A stretch of 64,000 nt of DNA from Pediococcus pentosaceus (GTDB lineage Bacteria > Bacillota > Bacilli > Lactobacillales > Lactobacillaceae): the NCBI RefSeq assembly GCF_001437285.1, contig NZ_JQBF01000003.1:186001-250000 (forward strand), read 5' to 3'. The stretch's first letter is position 1, and each line of letters opens with the position of its first letter. A program made the translations under genes and the position numbers. The notes under the pieces were generated by a model that did not search any database, was not told where the DNA came from, and worked only from the letters and a program-made list of their open reading frames with translations. Of the stretch, positions 10,835-23,654 are shown in pieces.

Positions 10835-13447
10835 ATGAATAAACTATTAATGCGAGATATTAGGGGATCGTTAGGACGATTTACCGCAATTGTCCTAATT
10901 ATTATGTTAGGTGTACTATTATTCGTTGGAGTGAAAGCAACTGGGCCTGCTTTGAACCATTCCATGCAATCAGAGGTCGTTAAACATCATTTGAGCGATG
11001 TGCAGGTATTTTCGGATAAGGGATTTACCCGAAAGGATATCAAAGCTGTAGAGCGCGTTCAAGGAGCTAAAGCGGAGAGTATTAAATTTAAATATGTGAT
11101 TGGTGGAAAAACACGTGATGCGATTGCACTATACGGTTTGAAAGATCCAGCTAGACAAAATCAAGTTATTTTAAAAAGTGGACGTCTGCCCCAAAAAAAT
11201 AATGAAATTTTATTAGATAAACAAGCGCAAATTAAGGATGGGTATCGAATTGGTGACCAGTTTACTTTTGCAAAATCAGCTAATCTTAAAGTCAATAGAT
11301 ATAAAATTGTGGGTTTTGCTGATTCACCCCTGTACATCGACGATTCTACTAGAGGATCAGCCAATGTTGGTAGTGGTCAAGTTCAGTATTTCGCTTATAT
11401 TAAAGACCAAGCAATCAATTTGCCTGTCGCAACAGCGATAAATATTAGTTTTGCTAAGCTTCAACATCAAGATGTTTTCTCAGGAAAGTATCAAGGAACT
11501 ATCAAAGCTAAAGTAAAACTTTTGCAGAAACAATTGGATAAACGAAAAAACGAGCGAAGGAATGAAATTGTTGCAAAACCTTTAAATCAGCTTAATAGAG
11601 CTCAGGAGAAATTAAATCAAGCTAAGCAAAAAATAGTTCAAGCTAAAGCACAATTGAAAAAGCAATCTGGAGGAAAGGTAACCACTACTTCAGAGCTTGA
11701 TAAACAAGAGCAACAATTAGCGGAAACGCAAGTTAATTTGAAACGGCAGCGAAAAAAGGTTGAAAAGATAAAAGTTCCAAGTTACACATGGCAAACTCGT
11801 GAAGATTTACCTGGATTCACTGGCTATGGAGATAGTTCTGACCGGATCGCCGCAATTGCGAATGTCTTTCCAGTGTTCTTTTTTCTGTTAGCTGCGTTAA
11901 TTACCTTCACTACTATTACTCGGATGGTAGAAGAGGCCCGTGGACAAATTGGAACATTGAAAGCTTTAGGATTTTCTAGGAGTGCGATTGCCTACGAATA
12001 TACCATGTATGCTTTTTTGGCTGGAATTTTAGGAGTAATCGTGGGTTCATTTTTAGGTAACCAATTATTGCCACGTTTTGTCGTATCAATGTATACAAAG
12101 TATGTAATTGGTCAACCGGTCATTGAATATGATTGGGCTTCAATTGCAATTGCTGTGGTTTTGGCAATGATTGCCACAGTTGGAGCGGCCTTATTGGTAG
12201 TAATCAAGGAAACAAAAGCAGTTCCAGCCGAGTTACTACGGCCTAAATCTCCAAAGAAAGCTAAGAAAATTTTGCTAGAAAATATTAGTTTTATTTGGAA
12301 ACGTCTAAATTTTAATCAGAAAATTAGTTATCGTAACCTATTTAGATTTAAGCTGAGAGGCTTAATGACGATTTTGGGGATCGCGGGTGGAACAGCTCTT
12401 ATTTTGACAGGGTTCGGCATTGCCAACTCCATTTCAGCAACTGGAGATCTTCAATTTAATCAAATTATTAAATATGATGCTGTAGTTCAAGCTAAAAAAG
12501 CCAACCAATTAGAATCGGTTCGGCAGACAATTGCTAGGGGAAAGAATTATCAGCAAAGCCTTGCGACCCATACGGAAACTTTTAAAGCAACTAAGCACGG
12601 TAAAACCGTGGATGATATCAATATGGACATTCCTCAAAATAAGCACCAATTTGAAAAATTTGTAACTTTAAGGGACTATCAGAACCAACACCCATTGCAT
12701 TTGCAAAAGCAGGGGGTAATTATTTCAGAAAAACTTGCCACTGCCTTAAAAGTTAGAAAAGGAAGTACAATTTCTATAGAAAATGAAAAGCAAACTAAAA
12801 AAGAAGTTAAGGTGATTGGTGTAACCCAGAATTATGTTGGAAACTTTATGTATGGATCTACTTCTTTTTATAGGAAAACTATGAAAAAAGAACCTACGAT
12901 GCAAACTTTAATGGTTCAATTACATCAAACTTCTAAAAAGAATCAACAAAAATTAAGCAAGCAATGGATTAAAGCTAATGCTGATATTTTAGGTGTGAGT
13001 TTTGTGAGGGATCAAGCTGCAGCAGTTACAAGCATGTCTAAGCAATTAGGACCGGTTGTTTTGATTTTTATTCTCCTATCTGGAGTGTTATCTTTCATTG
13101 TTTTATATAACTTGAACAATATTAATATTTCAGAACGTTTGCGAGAATTGTCAACAATTAAAGTACTCGGGTTCTTTGATTCAGAAGTTACAATGTATAT
13201 TGCTAGGGAAAGTATTATTTTAGCTTTGATTGGAATACTAGCTGGTTTTGGATTAGGAAATATTTTGACAAGTTATGTTATCAAACAAGCTGAGACTAGC
13301 ATCGTCGTCTTTCCACTAACAATTAAACCAATGGGATACGTGGTAGCAACTGTATTAATGGTCATTTTTAATTTAATAGTTGTTTATATTACGCATCGTC
13401 GACTAAGGCAAGTTGATATGGTTGAAGCATTGAAATCAAACGAATAG
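10835..13447 (+). CDS. ABC transporter permease with two FtsX domains and a central coiled coil
   Basis: The 870-residue membrane protein partners the preceding ATPase. It has an N-terminal transmembrane anchor (about residues 12-31), a large extracytoplasmic domain, and a Gln/Lys-rich heptad stretch near residues 230-310 that should form a coiled coil. Next come the first FtsX helices with TRMVEEARGQIGTLKALGFS, a second soluble domain, and a second FtsX block with ERLRELSTIKVLGF. This is the DUF214/YknZ-like layout with a hairpin insert. AGGGTGA precedes the ATG. Substrate not deducible. Confidence 0.85.
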   Translation: MNKLLMRDIRGSLGRFTAIVLIIMLGVLLFVGVKATGPALNHSMQSEVVKHHLSDVQVFSDKGFTRKDIKAVERVQGAKAESIKFKYVIGGKTRDAIALYGLKDPARQNQVILKSGRLPQKNNEILLDKQAQIKDGYRIGDQFTFAKSANLKVNRYKIVGFADSPLYIDDSTRGSANVGSGQVQYFAYIKDQAINLPVATAINISFAKLQHQDVFSGKYQGTIKAKVKLLQKQLDKRKNERRNEIVAKPLNQLNRAQEKLNQAKQKIVQAKAQLKKQSGGKVTTTSELDKQEQQLAETQVNLKRQRKKVEKIKVPSYTWQTREDLPGFTGYGDSSDRIAAIANVFPVFFFLLAALITFTTITRMVEEARGQIGTLKALGFSRSAIAYEYTMYAFLAGILGVIVGSFLGNQLLPRFVVSMYTKYVIGQPVIEYDWASIAIAVVLAMIATVGAALLVVIKETKAVPAELLRPKSPKKAKKILLENISFIWKRLNFNQKISYRNLFRFKLRGLMTILGIAGGTALILTGFGIANSISATGDLQFNQIIKYDAVVQAKKANQLESVRQTIARGKNYQQSLATHTETFKATKHGKTVDDINMDIPQNKHQFEKFVTLRDYQNQHPLHLQKQGVIISEKLATALKVRKGSTISIENEKQTKKEVKVIGVTQNYVGNFMYGSTSFYRKTMKKEPTMQTLMVQLHQTSKKNQQKLSKQWIKANADILGVSFVRDQAAAVTSMSKQLGPVVLIFILLSGVLSFIVLYNLNNINISERLRELSTIKVLGFFDSEVTMYIARESIILALIGILAGFGLGNILTSYVIKQAETSIVVFPLTIKPMGYVVATVLMVIFNLIVVYITHRRLRQVDMVEALKSNE

Positions 13448-13449
13448 TT

Positions 13450-13494
13450 AAGAATTTCAGAGATAAATAAATTTTATTTCTGAAATTCTTTTTG
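13450..13494 (+). terminator. Terminator after the ABC/FtsX pair
   Basis: AAGAATTTCAGA pairs with TCTGAAATTCTT around an A/T-rich loop, followed by a short T run. It isolates the exporter pair from the ATP synthase operon. Confidence 0.8.
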
Positions 13495-13576
13495 ATTTTA
13501 AGTAGATAAATTGAACAAATTTCAATTTTTGAAGAACGAACAGGAAGAATATCATAGAAATAAAGCGATTATTCTT

Positions 13577-13605
13577 TTGTCTTTTGTCCAAAATGGTGGT
13601 ATCAT
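13577..13605 (+). promoter_or_regulatory. Promoter of the atp operon
   Basis: TTGTCT at 13577-13582 and TATCAT at 13600-13605 are separated by exactly 17 bases. The predicted transcript start near 13612 leaves an untranslated leader of about 110 bases. I see no other gene in the 270-base gap between the exporter and atpB. Confidence 0.65.
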
Positions 13606-13612
13606 TTCAAAT

Positions 13613-13633
13613 GTATTTTCAGACGGAAAATAC
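13613..13633 (+). other. Hairpin at the predicted 5' end of the atp mRNA
   Basis: GTATTTTC and GAAAATAC form a perfect eight-base stem around AGACG. It starts within about one base of the predicted transcription start and has no T run after it, so it is not a terminator. It could protect the 5' end from ribonucleases; this is inference. Confidence 0.45.
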
Positions 13634-13720
13634 TGTCTTTTGTTCAAGTTTATGACTTAGATTATTGTCAATTTTTGGCTTTGGTTTAGGTACACTTAGG
13701 TAGAAAAGAGGTGATATTCT

Positions 13721-14437
13721 GTGAGTGGTGAATCAATTTCAACTTTTCAGTTTCTTGGTTTGACATTTAATACGACTAACTTAATTTCAGGTTTAGTAAG
13801 TGCACTAATTGTTTTTTGTGTAGTGTTTGCTTTATCTCGTAATTTGAAGTTAAAGCCGACTGGTAAGCAAAATATTTTGGAGTGGATCGTTGATTTTACC
13901 AATGGTATCCTCCGCGATTCAGTGGATGAAGAGGAAGAAAAGAATTTTGGTCTATATGCTTTCACATTATTCCTATTTATTTTTGTTTCTAACCAAATCG
14001 GTCTATTCCTGCAAATCGCATGGAATGATGTTTCGTATCTAAGAAGCCCAACAGCTGATCCGATTGTCACTTTAACATTGTCGTTGATCACAATGATGTT
14101 AGCGCACTATTCAGGTGTTGCAAAATTTGGCTTTAAAAAATATTTTGAAAAAACATATTTATCGCCATTTAAAGTTTGGTTACCGATTGGTGTTTTTACA
14201 GAATTCATTGATTTCTTGACCCTTGGGCTACGTATCTACGGTGTTATTTTTGCCGGCGAAATGCTTCTTAAGATGATCGGAGGAATTGCATTCTCGGGTG
14301 GCATCGTCAATATGATTGTCGCCATCCCACTTGCCTTGATTTGGCAAGGATTTTCCGTATTTTTGGGAAGTATTCAGGCGTTCGTGTTTGTAACACTAAC
14401 ATCCGTTTACATTTCTCATAAGGTCGAAGACGAATAA
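13721..14437 (+). CDS. atpB: ATP synthase subunit a (Fo)
   Basis: Subunit a forms the proton half-channels against the c-ring. The 238-residue protein has several hydrophobic helices; the conserved Arg lies in LGLRIYGVIFAGEML, and a C-terminal AFVFVTLTSVYI helix is typical. The start is GTG, with AGAGGTGAT six bases upstream. It is first in the operon; there is no atpI upstream. In fermentative lactobacilli the complex mainly hydrolyses ATP to expel protons and hold internal pH. Confidence 0.96.
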   Translation: MSGESISTFQFLGLTFNTTNLISGLVSALIVFCVVFALSRNLKLKPTGKQNILEWIVDFTNGILRDSVDEEEEKNFGLYAFTLFLFIFVSNQIGLFLQIAWNDVSYLRSPTADPIVTLTLSLITMMLAHYSGVAKFGFKKYFEKTYLSPFKVWLPIGVFTEFIDFLTLGLRIYGVIFAGEMLLKMIGGIAFSGGIVNMIVAIPLALIWQGFSVFLGSIQAFVFVTLTSVYISHKVEDE

Positions 14438-14451
14438 TAATATATTTTTAG

Positions 14452-14682
<231 letters not shown>

Positions 14683-14726
14683 GCATGATAAATTAAACAA
14701 TTTATCGGAGAAGGAGGTGTCAATAG

Positions 14727-15248
14727 ATGTTTTCGCACATTACAGTAGGGGCGGCACATGGAAGTACTTTGTACGTTGGTGATATGTTGTTTTATGCCAT
14801 CTTGTTTATTGTATTAATGGCTTTAATTGCAAAATTTGCGTGGGGTCCAGTTAATGCAATGTTGAAGGAACGTGCTGATCGTATCTCTAACGACATTGAC
14901 TCAGCTGAACAGTCTCGAATCGAGGCTGAAAAGCTTGCTAAACAACGTAAAGAAGCATTAGATAATTCTCATGCTGAAGCTACTTCTATCATTAACAACG
15001 CTAAAGATAGTGGTGCAAAAGAACGAGAATTGATTATTGGAAATGCTCAAAATGAAGCTAAGTCTCTAAAGGACAAGGCTAAACAAGATATTGAACAAGA
15101 ACGTGCTGACGCACTTAAAAGTGCACAAGACGATATTGCGTCATTATCTATTGAGATTGCTTCCAAAGTTATCAAAAAAGAACTTGATGAAAACAGTCAA
15201 AAGGATTTGATTGATTCATACATCGAAGGTTTGGGTGATAGCAAATGA
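14727..15248 (+). CDS. atpF: ATP synthase subunit b (Fo stalk)
   Basis: The peripheral stalk protein has 173 residues: one N-terminal membrane helix (about residues 18-35, [20 protein letters not shown]), then a long charged, Ala/Lys/Glu-rich helix that dimerises and contacts delta. AAGGAGGTG lies seven bases before the ATG. Its last four bases overlap atpH (ATGA), a coupled stop-start. Confidence 0.95.
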   Translation: MFSHITVGAAHGSTLYVGDMLFYAILFIVLMALIAKFAWGPVNAMLKERADRISNDIDSAEQSRIEAEKLAKQRKEALDNSHAEATSIINNAKDSGAKERELIIGNAQNEAKSLKDKAKQDIEQERADALKSAQDDIASLSIEIASKVIKKELDENSQKDLIDSYIEGLGDSK

Positions 15249-15787
15249 GTTTAGATAAAACAACAATTGCTAAGCGTTATTCAAAAGCCCTCTTTGAAAT
15301 TGTTTCTGAAAAAGGACAACGCGATGAAACACGTGCTGAACTAAATCAGATTCAACAAGTTTTTAATGATAATGAAGGATTAGGCAAAATTTTAACTGAC
15401 AAAGGTTTGGAGCAAAATCAAAAGCTTGAAATTCTCAATATTTTGACTAAAGATGCTTCAAATTACGTTGGAAATCTCATCAAAATGACTTTTGATTATG
15501 GTCGTATGGACTATTTGATAGCGATTATTGATGAGTTTAACAACTTGTGTGACGCTGATGAAAAAATCGTTCGAGCAAAAGTTGTTTCTGCTATCCCATT
15601 AAGTGATCAACAACTTGATAAAATGGCAGAACAATTCGCTAAACGTTTAAAAGTTAGTGAAGTTGTCTTAGATAGTGAAGTTGATGATTCAATCATCGGT
15701 GGAGCTATCATCAAAACAGATAGTTTGATCTACGATGGTAGTATTCAGACTCAAATTAATCAAATTAGACAGCGCCTAATAGGTTAG
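15245..15787 (+). CDS. atpH: ATP synthase subunit delta (F1)
   Basis: The 180-residue delta/OSCP subunit links the b stalk to the top of F1. The N-terminal [18 protein letters not shown] and the C-terminal [20 protein letters not shown] are the family's signature ends. The start codon overlaps the atpF stop, so translation is likely coupled. Confidence 0.95.
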   Translation: MSLDKTTIAKRYSKALFEIVSEKGQRDETRAELNQIQQVFNDNEGLGKILTDKGLEQNQKLEILNILTKDASNYVGNLIKMTFDYGRMDYLIAIIDEFNNLCDADEKIVRAKVVSAIPLSDQQLDKMAEQFAKRLKVSEVVLDSEVDDSIIGGAIIKTDSLIYDGSIQTQINQIRQRLIG

Positions 15788-15801
15788 CTCGATATTTGTA
15801 A

Positions 15802-17334
<1,533 letters not shown>

Positions 17335-17371
17335 GGATATCAGCTAACGAGAGGAAAAGTGGTGAGAATTA

Positions 17372-18292
17372 ATGGCAATATCTGAACAAGATGTAAAGCG
17401 TCGAATTGATTCGACTAAGAAAACTAGTCAAATTACGACTGCTATGCAAATGGTTTCAACTGCTAAGTTAAGCCAAATTCAGAGACATACAGTTGGATAT
17501 CAAGTGTATGCACAAAAAGTTGAGAGTATTGTTGCTCACCTTGCTAAATCACATTTAATGAGCGCTAGTGTAGCTGGTAAGGCTAAGTCTGACCAAGCTA
17601 TCTCGGCTGCTGATTTACTAGCACAACGTCCTGTCAAGAAGACTGGATATTTAATTATCACTTCTGATCGTGGCTTAGTTGGTTCATACAACAGCAGTGT
17701 GATTAAGCAAACAAACGATTTTATGCAAAAGCATGGGCATACTGAAGGCGATGCCGTTATTCTCGCGGTAGGTGGCACTGGTTCTGATTTCTATCGAAAT
17801 CGTAATCATGAAGTTGCTTACGAATACCGCGGTGTTAGCGACGTTCCAACTTTCAATGAAATTCGTGAAATTGTTAAAACTGTTACTAAAATGTACACAG
17901 AAGAAAAATTTGATGAATTATACGTATGCTACAACCACTTTGTAAATAGACTTTCAAATAGTTTCCGAGTAACTAAATTACTTCCAATTGGTGGAGATGA
18001 TTTGGCTAATAACGAAGCTCATGAACAAGTTACTGCTGAGTATGACACTGAACCATCACCAGAAGCATTATTGCAGGAAATTCTTCCTCAATATGCTGAA
18101 AGTTTGGTTTATGGTGCTATCTTAGATGCAAAGACTGCAGAACATGCTGCTAGTTCATCAGCGATGCGCTCAGCATCTGATAATGCTAGTGATTTGATTG
18201 CAGATTTAGAGCTACAGTATAATCGTGCTAGACAAAGTGCTATTACGACTGAAATCACCGAAATTACTGGTGGTCAAGCTGCACTTGAATAA
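17372..18292 (+). CDS. atpG: ATP synthase subunit gamma (F1)
   Basis: The central rotor shaft, 306 residues, has the N-terminal coiled-coil half ([20 protein letters not shown]) and the C-terminal half ending in [20 protein letters not shown]. An internal [12 protein letters not shown] block is diagnostic. The length is slightly above the bacterial average, owing to a longer middle region with [20 protein letters not shown], as in other lactobacilli. Confidence 0.96.
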
Positions 18293-18298
18293 TATTAA

Positions 18299-19726
<1,428 letters not shown>

Positions 19727-19737
19727 GAGGGATCTAA

Positions 19738-20157
<420 letters not shown>

Positions 20158-20173
20158 TTTAGTTATTGGTCAT

Positions 20174-20203
20174 AAAAAACGCTCAATTTTGAGCGTTTTT
20201 TTT
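20174..20203 (+). terminator. Terminator of the atp operon
   Basis: AAAACGCTCAA pairs with TTGAGCGTTTT, followed by eight T in total. Confidence 0.9.
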
Positions 20204-20235
20204 GTGTTTAAAAATGATAAATTTAGCTTAGTTTC

Positions 20236-20244
20236 TGGTACAAT
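20236..20244 (+). promoter_or_regulatory. Extended -10 promoter for the DUF1146-yidD-DUF2969-rodA operon
   Basis: TGGTACAAT matches an extended -10 (TGn plus TACAAT). The -35 region is poor, as is common for this class. Confidence 0.5.
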
Positions 20245-20274
20245 AATACATGTATGAAATTTTGGAGGAAAATT

Positions 20275-20499
20275 ATGTTAGGAATTCAATCTGTAATAAC
20301 TTTAATTTGTTATCTATTTTTCATCCTGATTTCCTTTTGGAGTATTCAGGCTATTCCATTTCATAAATTTATGGGAAGATATGAGAATCAAGCACGGGTT
20401 TTAATCGTATTGCTGTCTGTGGTTATTGGATATACGGTAAGTAGTTTTTTCTTAAATTTAATTACAACGATTGAAAATTTAACATTTTTAGTCAAATAG
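20275..20499 (+). CDS. DUF1146 family small membrane protein
   Basis: The 74-residue protein has two hydrophobic segments (about 5-27 and 44-64) separated by a short charged loop with FHKFMGRYENQA. This is the DUF1146/YwzB pattern found downstream of atpC in many Firmicutes. An ATG at 20254 is in frame, but GGAGG at 20263-20267 fits ATG 20275. Function unknown; position suggests a link to membrane energetics or cell shape, which is only association. Confidence 0.75.
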   Translation: MLGIQSVITLICYLFFILISFWSIQAIPFHKFMGRYENQARVLIVLLSVVIGYTVSSFFLNLITTIENLTFLVK

Positions 20500-20513
20500 G
20501 GGATTAAACCTAA

Positions 20514-20771
20514 ATGAAGCAAATTTTGTTACTGATTATTCGTGGGTATCAAAAATTTATCTCGCCAATGTTTCCGCCATCTTGTCGATATTATCCAACT
20601 TGTTCTAATTATAGCCTCCAAGCCATCAAACGATTTGGTGCCATAAAAGGTGGCTTGATGGGGGTTGCAAGAATTTTAAGGTGTCATCCATTTGTGCGAG
20701 GCGGATACGATCCAGTGCCAGATAATTTTTCTTTAAAACGCAATCAAAAAAATAGTAAACCAAGAAATTAG
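20514..20771 (+). CDS. yidD: Membrane protein insertion efficiency factor YidD
   Basis: The 85-residue protein has the family core [20 protein letters not shown] with three conserved cysteines around an amphipathic helix, then [14 protein letters not shown]. YidD is associated with the YidC insertase and the membrane. Here it is separated from rnpA/yidC and sits in the rodA operon, as is usual in lactobacilli. Confidence 0.92.
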
Positions 20772-20779
20772 GAGTTAAA

Positions 20780-21001
20780 ATGTCTAGAAGAGAGAAAAAG
20801 TTCGAAATCGAAATTAAAGAAGTTAAAGAAAATGATTCAGTTATCAATGAGGTTTATATCAACAGACAGTTAGTTGGTCAAATTTCTCAAGTAAATGATA
20901 AGAATTTTACAGCTTCTAACCAAAGTGGAGAAATGCGTGTAAAATCTATGGATGAAGGAATTCAATGGATTGTAGCTGAATTTAACCTACATTCTCTATA
21001 G
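20780..21001 (+). CDS. DUF2969 family protein
   Basis: This is a 73-residue charged soluble protein without membrane segments, matching the lactobacillar DUF2969 family by sequence pattern (FEIEIKEVKEN, VYINRQLVGQI, MDEGIQWIVAEFNLH). AGGAG precedes the ATG. It lies between yidD and rodA with short gaps, so it is probably co-expressed. No function is known. Confidence 0.72.
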   Translation: MSRREKKFEIEIKEVKENDSVINEVYINRQLVGQISQVNDKNFTASNQSGEMRVKSMDEGIQWIVAEFNLHSL

Positions 21002-21016
21002 AAAGGAGCTACCTCG

Positions 21017-22231
21017 ATGGAAAGAATGAATTCTAGGGTTGCTCGAAAGGATGATAGTTCCCGGATTGACTATGGAATTATTTTTCCAGTGCTAATGCTA
21101 GCAATTATCGGGCTGGCGTCCATCTACGTAGCTGCGACACATGATACTAGTGCTACAAGCATCTTACGACAGGTTGTTTCTCAGTTAGTTTGGTACGTAT
21201 TGGGTATCGTAATTGTCACTGTCATAATGCAATTTGATTCGAAACAATTGTGGAAACTAGCACCAATTGTGTATGGAATTGGACTACTTTTGTTAGTTCT
21301 AGTCTTATTTCTATACAGTCGAGCCTACGCGGCTAATACGGGAGCAAAGAGCTGGTTTGCTCTAGGACCCTTTACCTTCCAGCCCTCTGAAGTAATGAAA
21401 CCAGCTTATATTTTGATGATGGCAAAAGTTATTACGGTTTACAACTCAAAAGTAAAAGAGCGCACAGTCCGCAGTGATTGGAAGCTTATCGGAACAATGA
21501 TTTTATGGACTTTACCAGTGCCTATCTTGTTATTGTTGCAACATGACTTTGGTACGATGTTAGTGTTTATTGCTATTTTTGCTGGATTAGTCGTGGTTTC
21601 GGGAGTTACTTGGCGAATTTTGGTACCGTCTTTTGTCGGAATGGTGGTATTAGGAAGTTCAACCTTGATGCTGGTTGCTACAAGTTGGGGACAATCGTTT
21701 TTGAGTAAGTTAGGTTTTGAATCTTATCAATTTGCTCGAATCGATAATTGGTTGCATCCTGCTTCGGATACTACTAATTCAGGTTATCAATTATGGCAAA
21801 GTATGAAAGCTATCGGTTCTGGGCAATTATTTGGAAAAGGTTTCAACGTTTCGAACGTTAACGTTCCGGTTCGAGAATCTGATATGATTTTTTCGGTTAT
21901 TGGAGAAAATTTTGGATTTGTCGGTAGTGTAGTATTAATTGGGTTATACTTTTTATTAATTTATAAAATTATCCAAGTCATTTTTGATACTAAAAATGAA
22001 TTTTATGCGTATATAGCAGTGGGAGTTATCATGATGATTCTATTCCATGTATTTGAAAATATTGGAATGAACATCGGGCTTTTACCACTAACTGGAATTC
22101 CGCTACCGTTTGTTAGTGCAGGGGGTTCGGCATTGATCGGAAATATGATTGGCGTGGGGTTAATCATGTCGATGAGGTACCATTATTATTCTTATAGTAA
22201 AACAGGATTAGAACAAAAAGCTGATTTCTAA
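21017..22231 (+). CDS. rodA: Rod shape-determining SEDS glycosyltransferase RodA
   Basis: RodA polymerises lipid II into glycan during lateral wall elongation, with a class B PBP. The 404-residue protein has about ten membrane helices. SEDS motifs are visible: FQPSEVMKPAYI, the QHDFGTMLVF segment with the catalytic-type Asp, FEN near helix 8, and the PLPFVSAGGSALIGNM end. RodA rather than FtsW is preferred from the operon and from the first-loop sequence GAKSWFALGPF. An AAAGGAG site lies upstream. A terminator follows. Confidence 0.9.
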   Translation: MERMNSRVARKDDSSRIDYGIIFPVLMLAIIGLASIYVAATHDTSATSILRQVVSQLVWYVLGIVIVTVIMQFDSKQLWKLAPIVYGIGLLLLVLVLFLYSRAYAANTGAKSWFALGPFTFQPSEVMKPAYILMMAKVITVYNSKVKERTVRSDWKLIGTMILWTLPVPILLLLQHDFGTMLVFIAIFAGLVVVSGVTWRILVPSFVGMVVLGSSTLMLVATSWGQSFLSKLGFESYQFARIDNWLHPASDTTNSGYQLWQSMKAIGSGQLFGKGFNVSNVNVPVRESDMIFSVIGENFGFVGSVVLIGLYFLLIYKIIQVIFDTKNEFYAYIAVGVIMMILFHVFENIGMNIGLLPLTGIPLPFVSAGGSALIGNMIGVGLIMSMRYHYYSYSKTGLEQKADF

Positions 22232-22267
22232 AAACTAGTGATACAAATTAGGTGTCCTAGTTTTTTT
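22232..22267 (+). terminator. Terminator after rodA
   Basis: ACTAG-T-GATAC pairs with GTGTC-CTAGT (one G-T pair), followed by seven T. Confidence 0.75.
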
Positions 22268-22277
22268 ATTTTTAGTG

Positions 22278-22306
22278 TTGACAGCTAAACTGATGGCATG
22301 TATACT
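22278..22306 (+). promoter_or_regulatory. Promoter of the metNIQ T-box transcript
   Basis: A consensus TTGACA at 22278-22283 and TATACT at 22301-22306 are separated by 17 bases. Confidence 0.85.
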
Positions 22307-22312
22307 TTAGCC

Positions 22313-22596
22313 TATTAACAAAGTATTAGAGAAAGATGAGTAAACAGATTTATCTACGCTTAGAGAGTTTCCGGTTGGTGGAAGGAAATCGAGGTAATCG
22401 TTGAAGATGGTCTTTCAATTTATTCAGCGGATTTATGAGCATTTAGTTAGCAAATCATGGGAGCGCCCATTACAGCGCACGGGTTGATTGACCCGCAGAG
22501 TTCGTTGACCGTAAGGCAACGAAAAAACAAGGTGGTAACACGACAAACTTTCGTCCTTGAATATAGCTTTAGCTATATTCGGGCGAAAGTTTTTTT
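22313..22596 (+). promoter_or_regulatory. T-box leader, probably methionine-specific
   Basis: The leader has the T-box AAGGTGGTAACACG at 22529-22542 and a terminator (AAACTTTCGTCC... GGGCGAAAGTTTTTTT) at 22545-22596. The first stem carries AGAGAG and a GGTGGAAGG distal loop, and is closed by GAAAGA/TCTTTC. Just before that 3' arm lies ATG (22407-22409) followed by G, the expected place for a specifier. Uncharged tRNA-Met would favour antitermination and expression of the methionine importer. I paired the stems by eye and did not fold the whole RNA. Confidence 0.9.
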
Positions 22597-22616
22597 GTTT
22601 AAAAGGGGGATTAGAA

Positions 22617-23654
22617 TTGATTGAATTTAAGGACGTTTCAAAAACTTTTGAAACCAAAGAAGGAACAGTCCACGCAATTAAGGATGTTAATTTAAAAATT
22701 GATAGTGGAAAAATATACGGCATTATCGGATATTCTGGTGCTGGTAAAACGACTTTAATTCGAATGTTAAATGGTCTTGAGAAGCCGACAACTGGGAGTG
22801 TTAATATCAATGGAGTAGCAATCAATCAATTATCAGCTAAAGATTTACGCGTCCAACGCCATAAAATTGGAATGATATTCCAACATTTTAATTTATTATG
22901 GTCAAGAACCGTAAAAGAAAATGTTATGTTTCCATTAGAAATTGCTGGAGTTGCTAAAGCTGAACGTGAAAAGAAGGCTTTAGAGTTAATCGATTTGGTT
23001 GGTTTAGAAGGAAAGGAAGATATGTATCCAGCTTCCCTATCCGGAGGGCAAAAGCAACGAGTGGGTGTTGCTCGAGCATTGGCAAATGATCCAGAAATTC
23101 TTCTCTCTGATGAAGCCACTAGTGCTTTAGATCCAGAAACAACCGATGAGGTACTAGATTTATTACTTGATATTAAGAAACGTCTGAATATCACCATTGT
23201 ATTGATTACCCACGAAATGCATGTCATTCGTAAAATTTGTGATAATGTAGCCGTTTTAGACGGCGGTAAGATTATTGAAGAGGGAGAAGTACTGAATGTC
23301 TTCAAAAATCCTCAACAACCGTTAACACAACGTTTTGTTTCCGCAGAATCTGATCCAAGTCATCAAGAAACAGAAATTGTTTTAGATGAGTTATTAAATA
23401 AATATCCCAATAGTAGAATCGTTCGGCTAACTTTCCATGGGGATCAGGCTAAATTACCGATCGTTTCGGAAATGGTACATGAATTTCCCAAAGTTGATTT
23501 AAATATCGTTGCAGGTAATATTAAGCAAACTCAAGAGGGTTCTATTGGGACATTATATTTACAATTAACAGGACCTGAACCACAAGTAGCTGGGTCGGTT
23601 AATTTCTTAAAGAAATTACGGGTAGAAACGGAGGTTATCGCAGATGGGAAGTAG
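22617..23654 (+). CDS. metN: Methionine ABC transporter, ATP-binding protein
   Basis: The 345-residue ATPase drives methionine import. Walker A is GYSGAGKTT, the signature is LSGGQKQR and Walker B is ILLSDEATSALDPET. The C-terminal NIL domain (about residues 265-345) is the methionine-binding regulatory domain of MetN. The frame is open further upstream across the terminator, but the true start is TTG 22617, seven bases after GGGGGA. The gene overlaps metI by eleven bases. Confidence 0.94.
   Translation: MIEFKDVSKTFETKEGTVHAIKDVNLKIDSGKIYGIIGYSGAGKTTLIRMLNGLEKPTTGSVNINGVAINQLSAKDLRVQRHKIGMIFQHFNLLWSRTVKENVMFPLEIAGVAKAEREKKALELIDLVGLEGKEDMYPASLSGGQKQRVGVARALANDPEILLSDEATSALDPETTDEVLDLLLDIKKRLNITIVLITHEMHVIRKICDNVAVLDGGKIIEEGEVLNVFKNPQQPLTQRFVSAESDPSHQETEIVLDELLNKYPNSRIVRLTFHGDQAKLPIVSEMVHEFPKVDLNIVAGNIKQTQEGSIGTLYLQLTGPEPQVAGSVNFLKKLRVETEVIADGK

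Noticed and set aside
22433-22825. Minus-strand open frame across the metNIQ T-box and metN
   Set aside because: It is antisense to a clear T-box leader and a well-conserved ATPase; no ribosome site.
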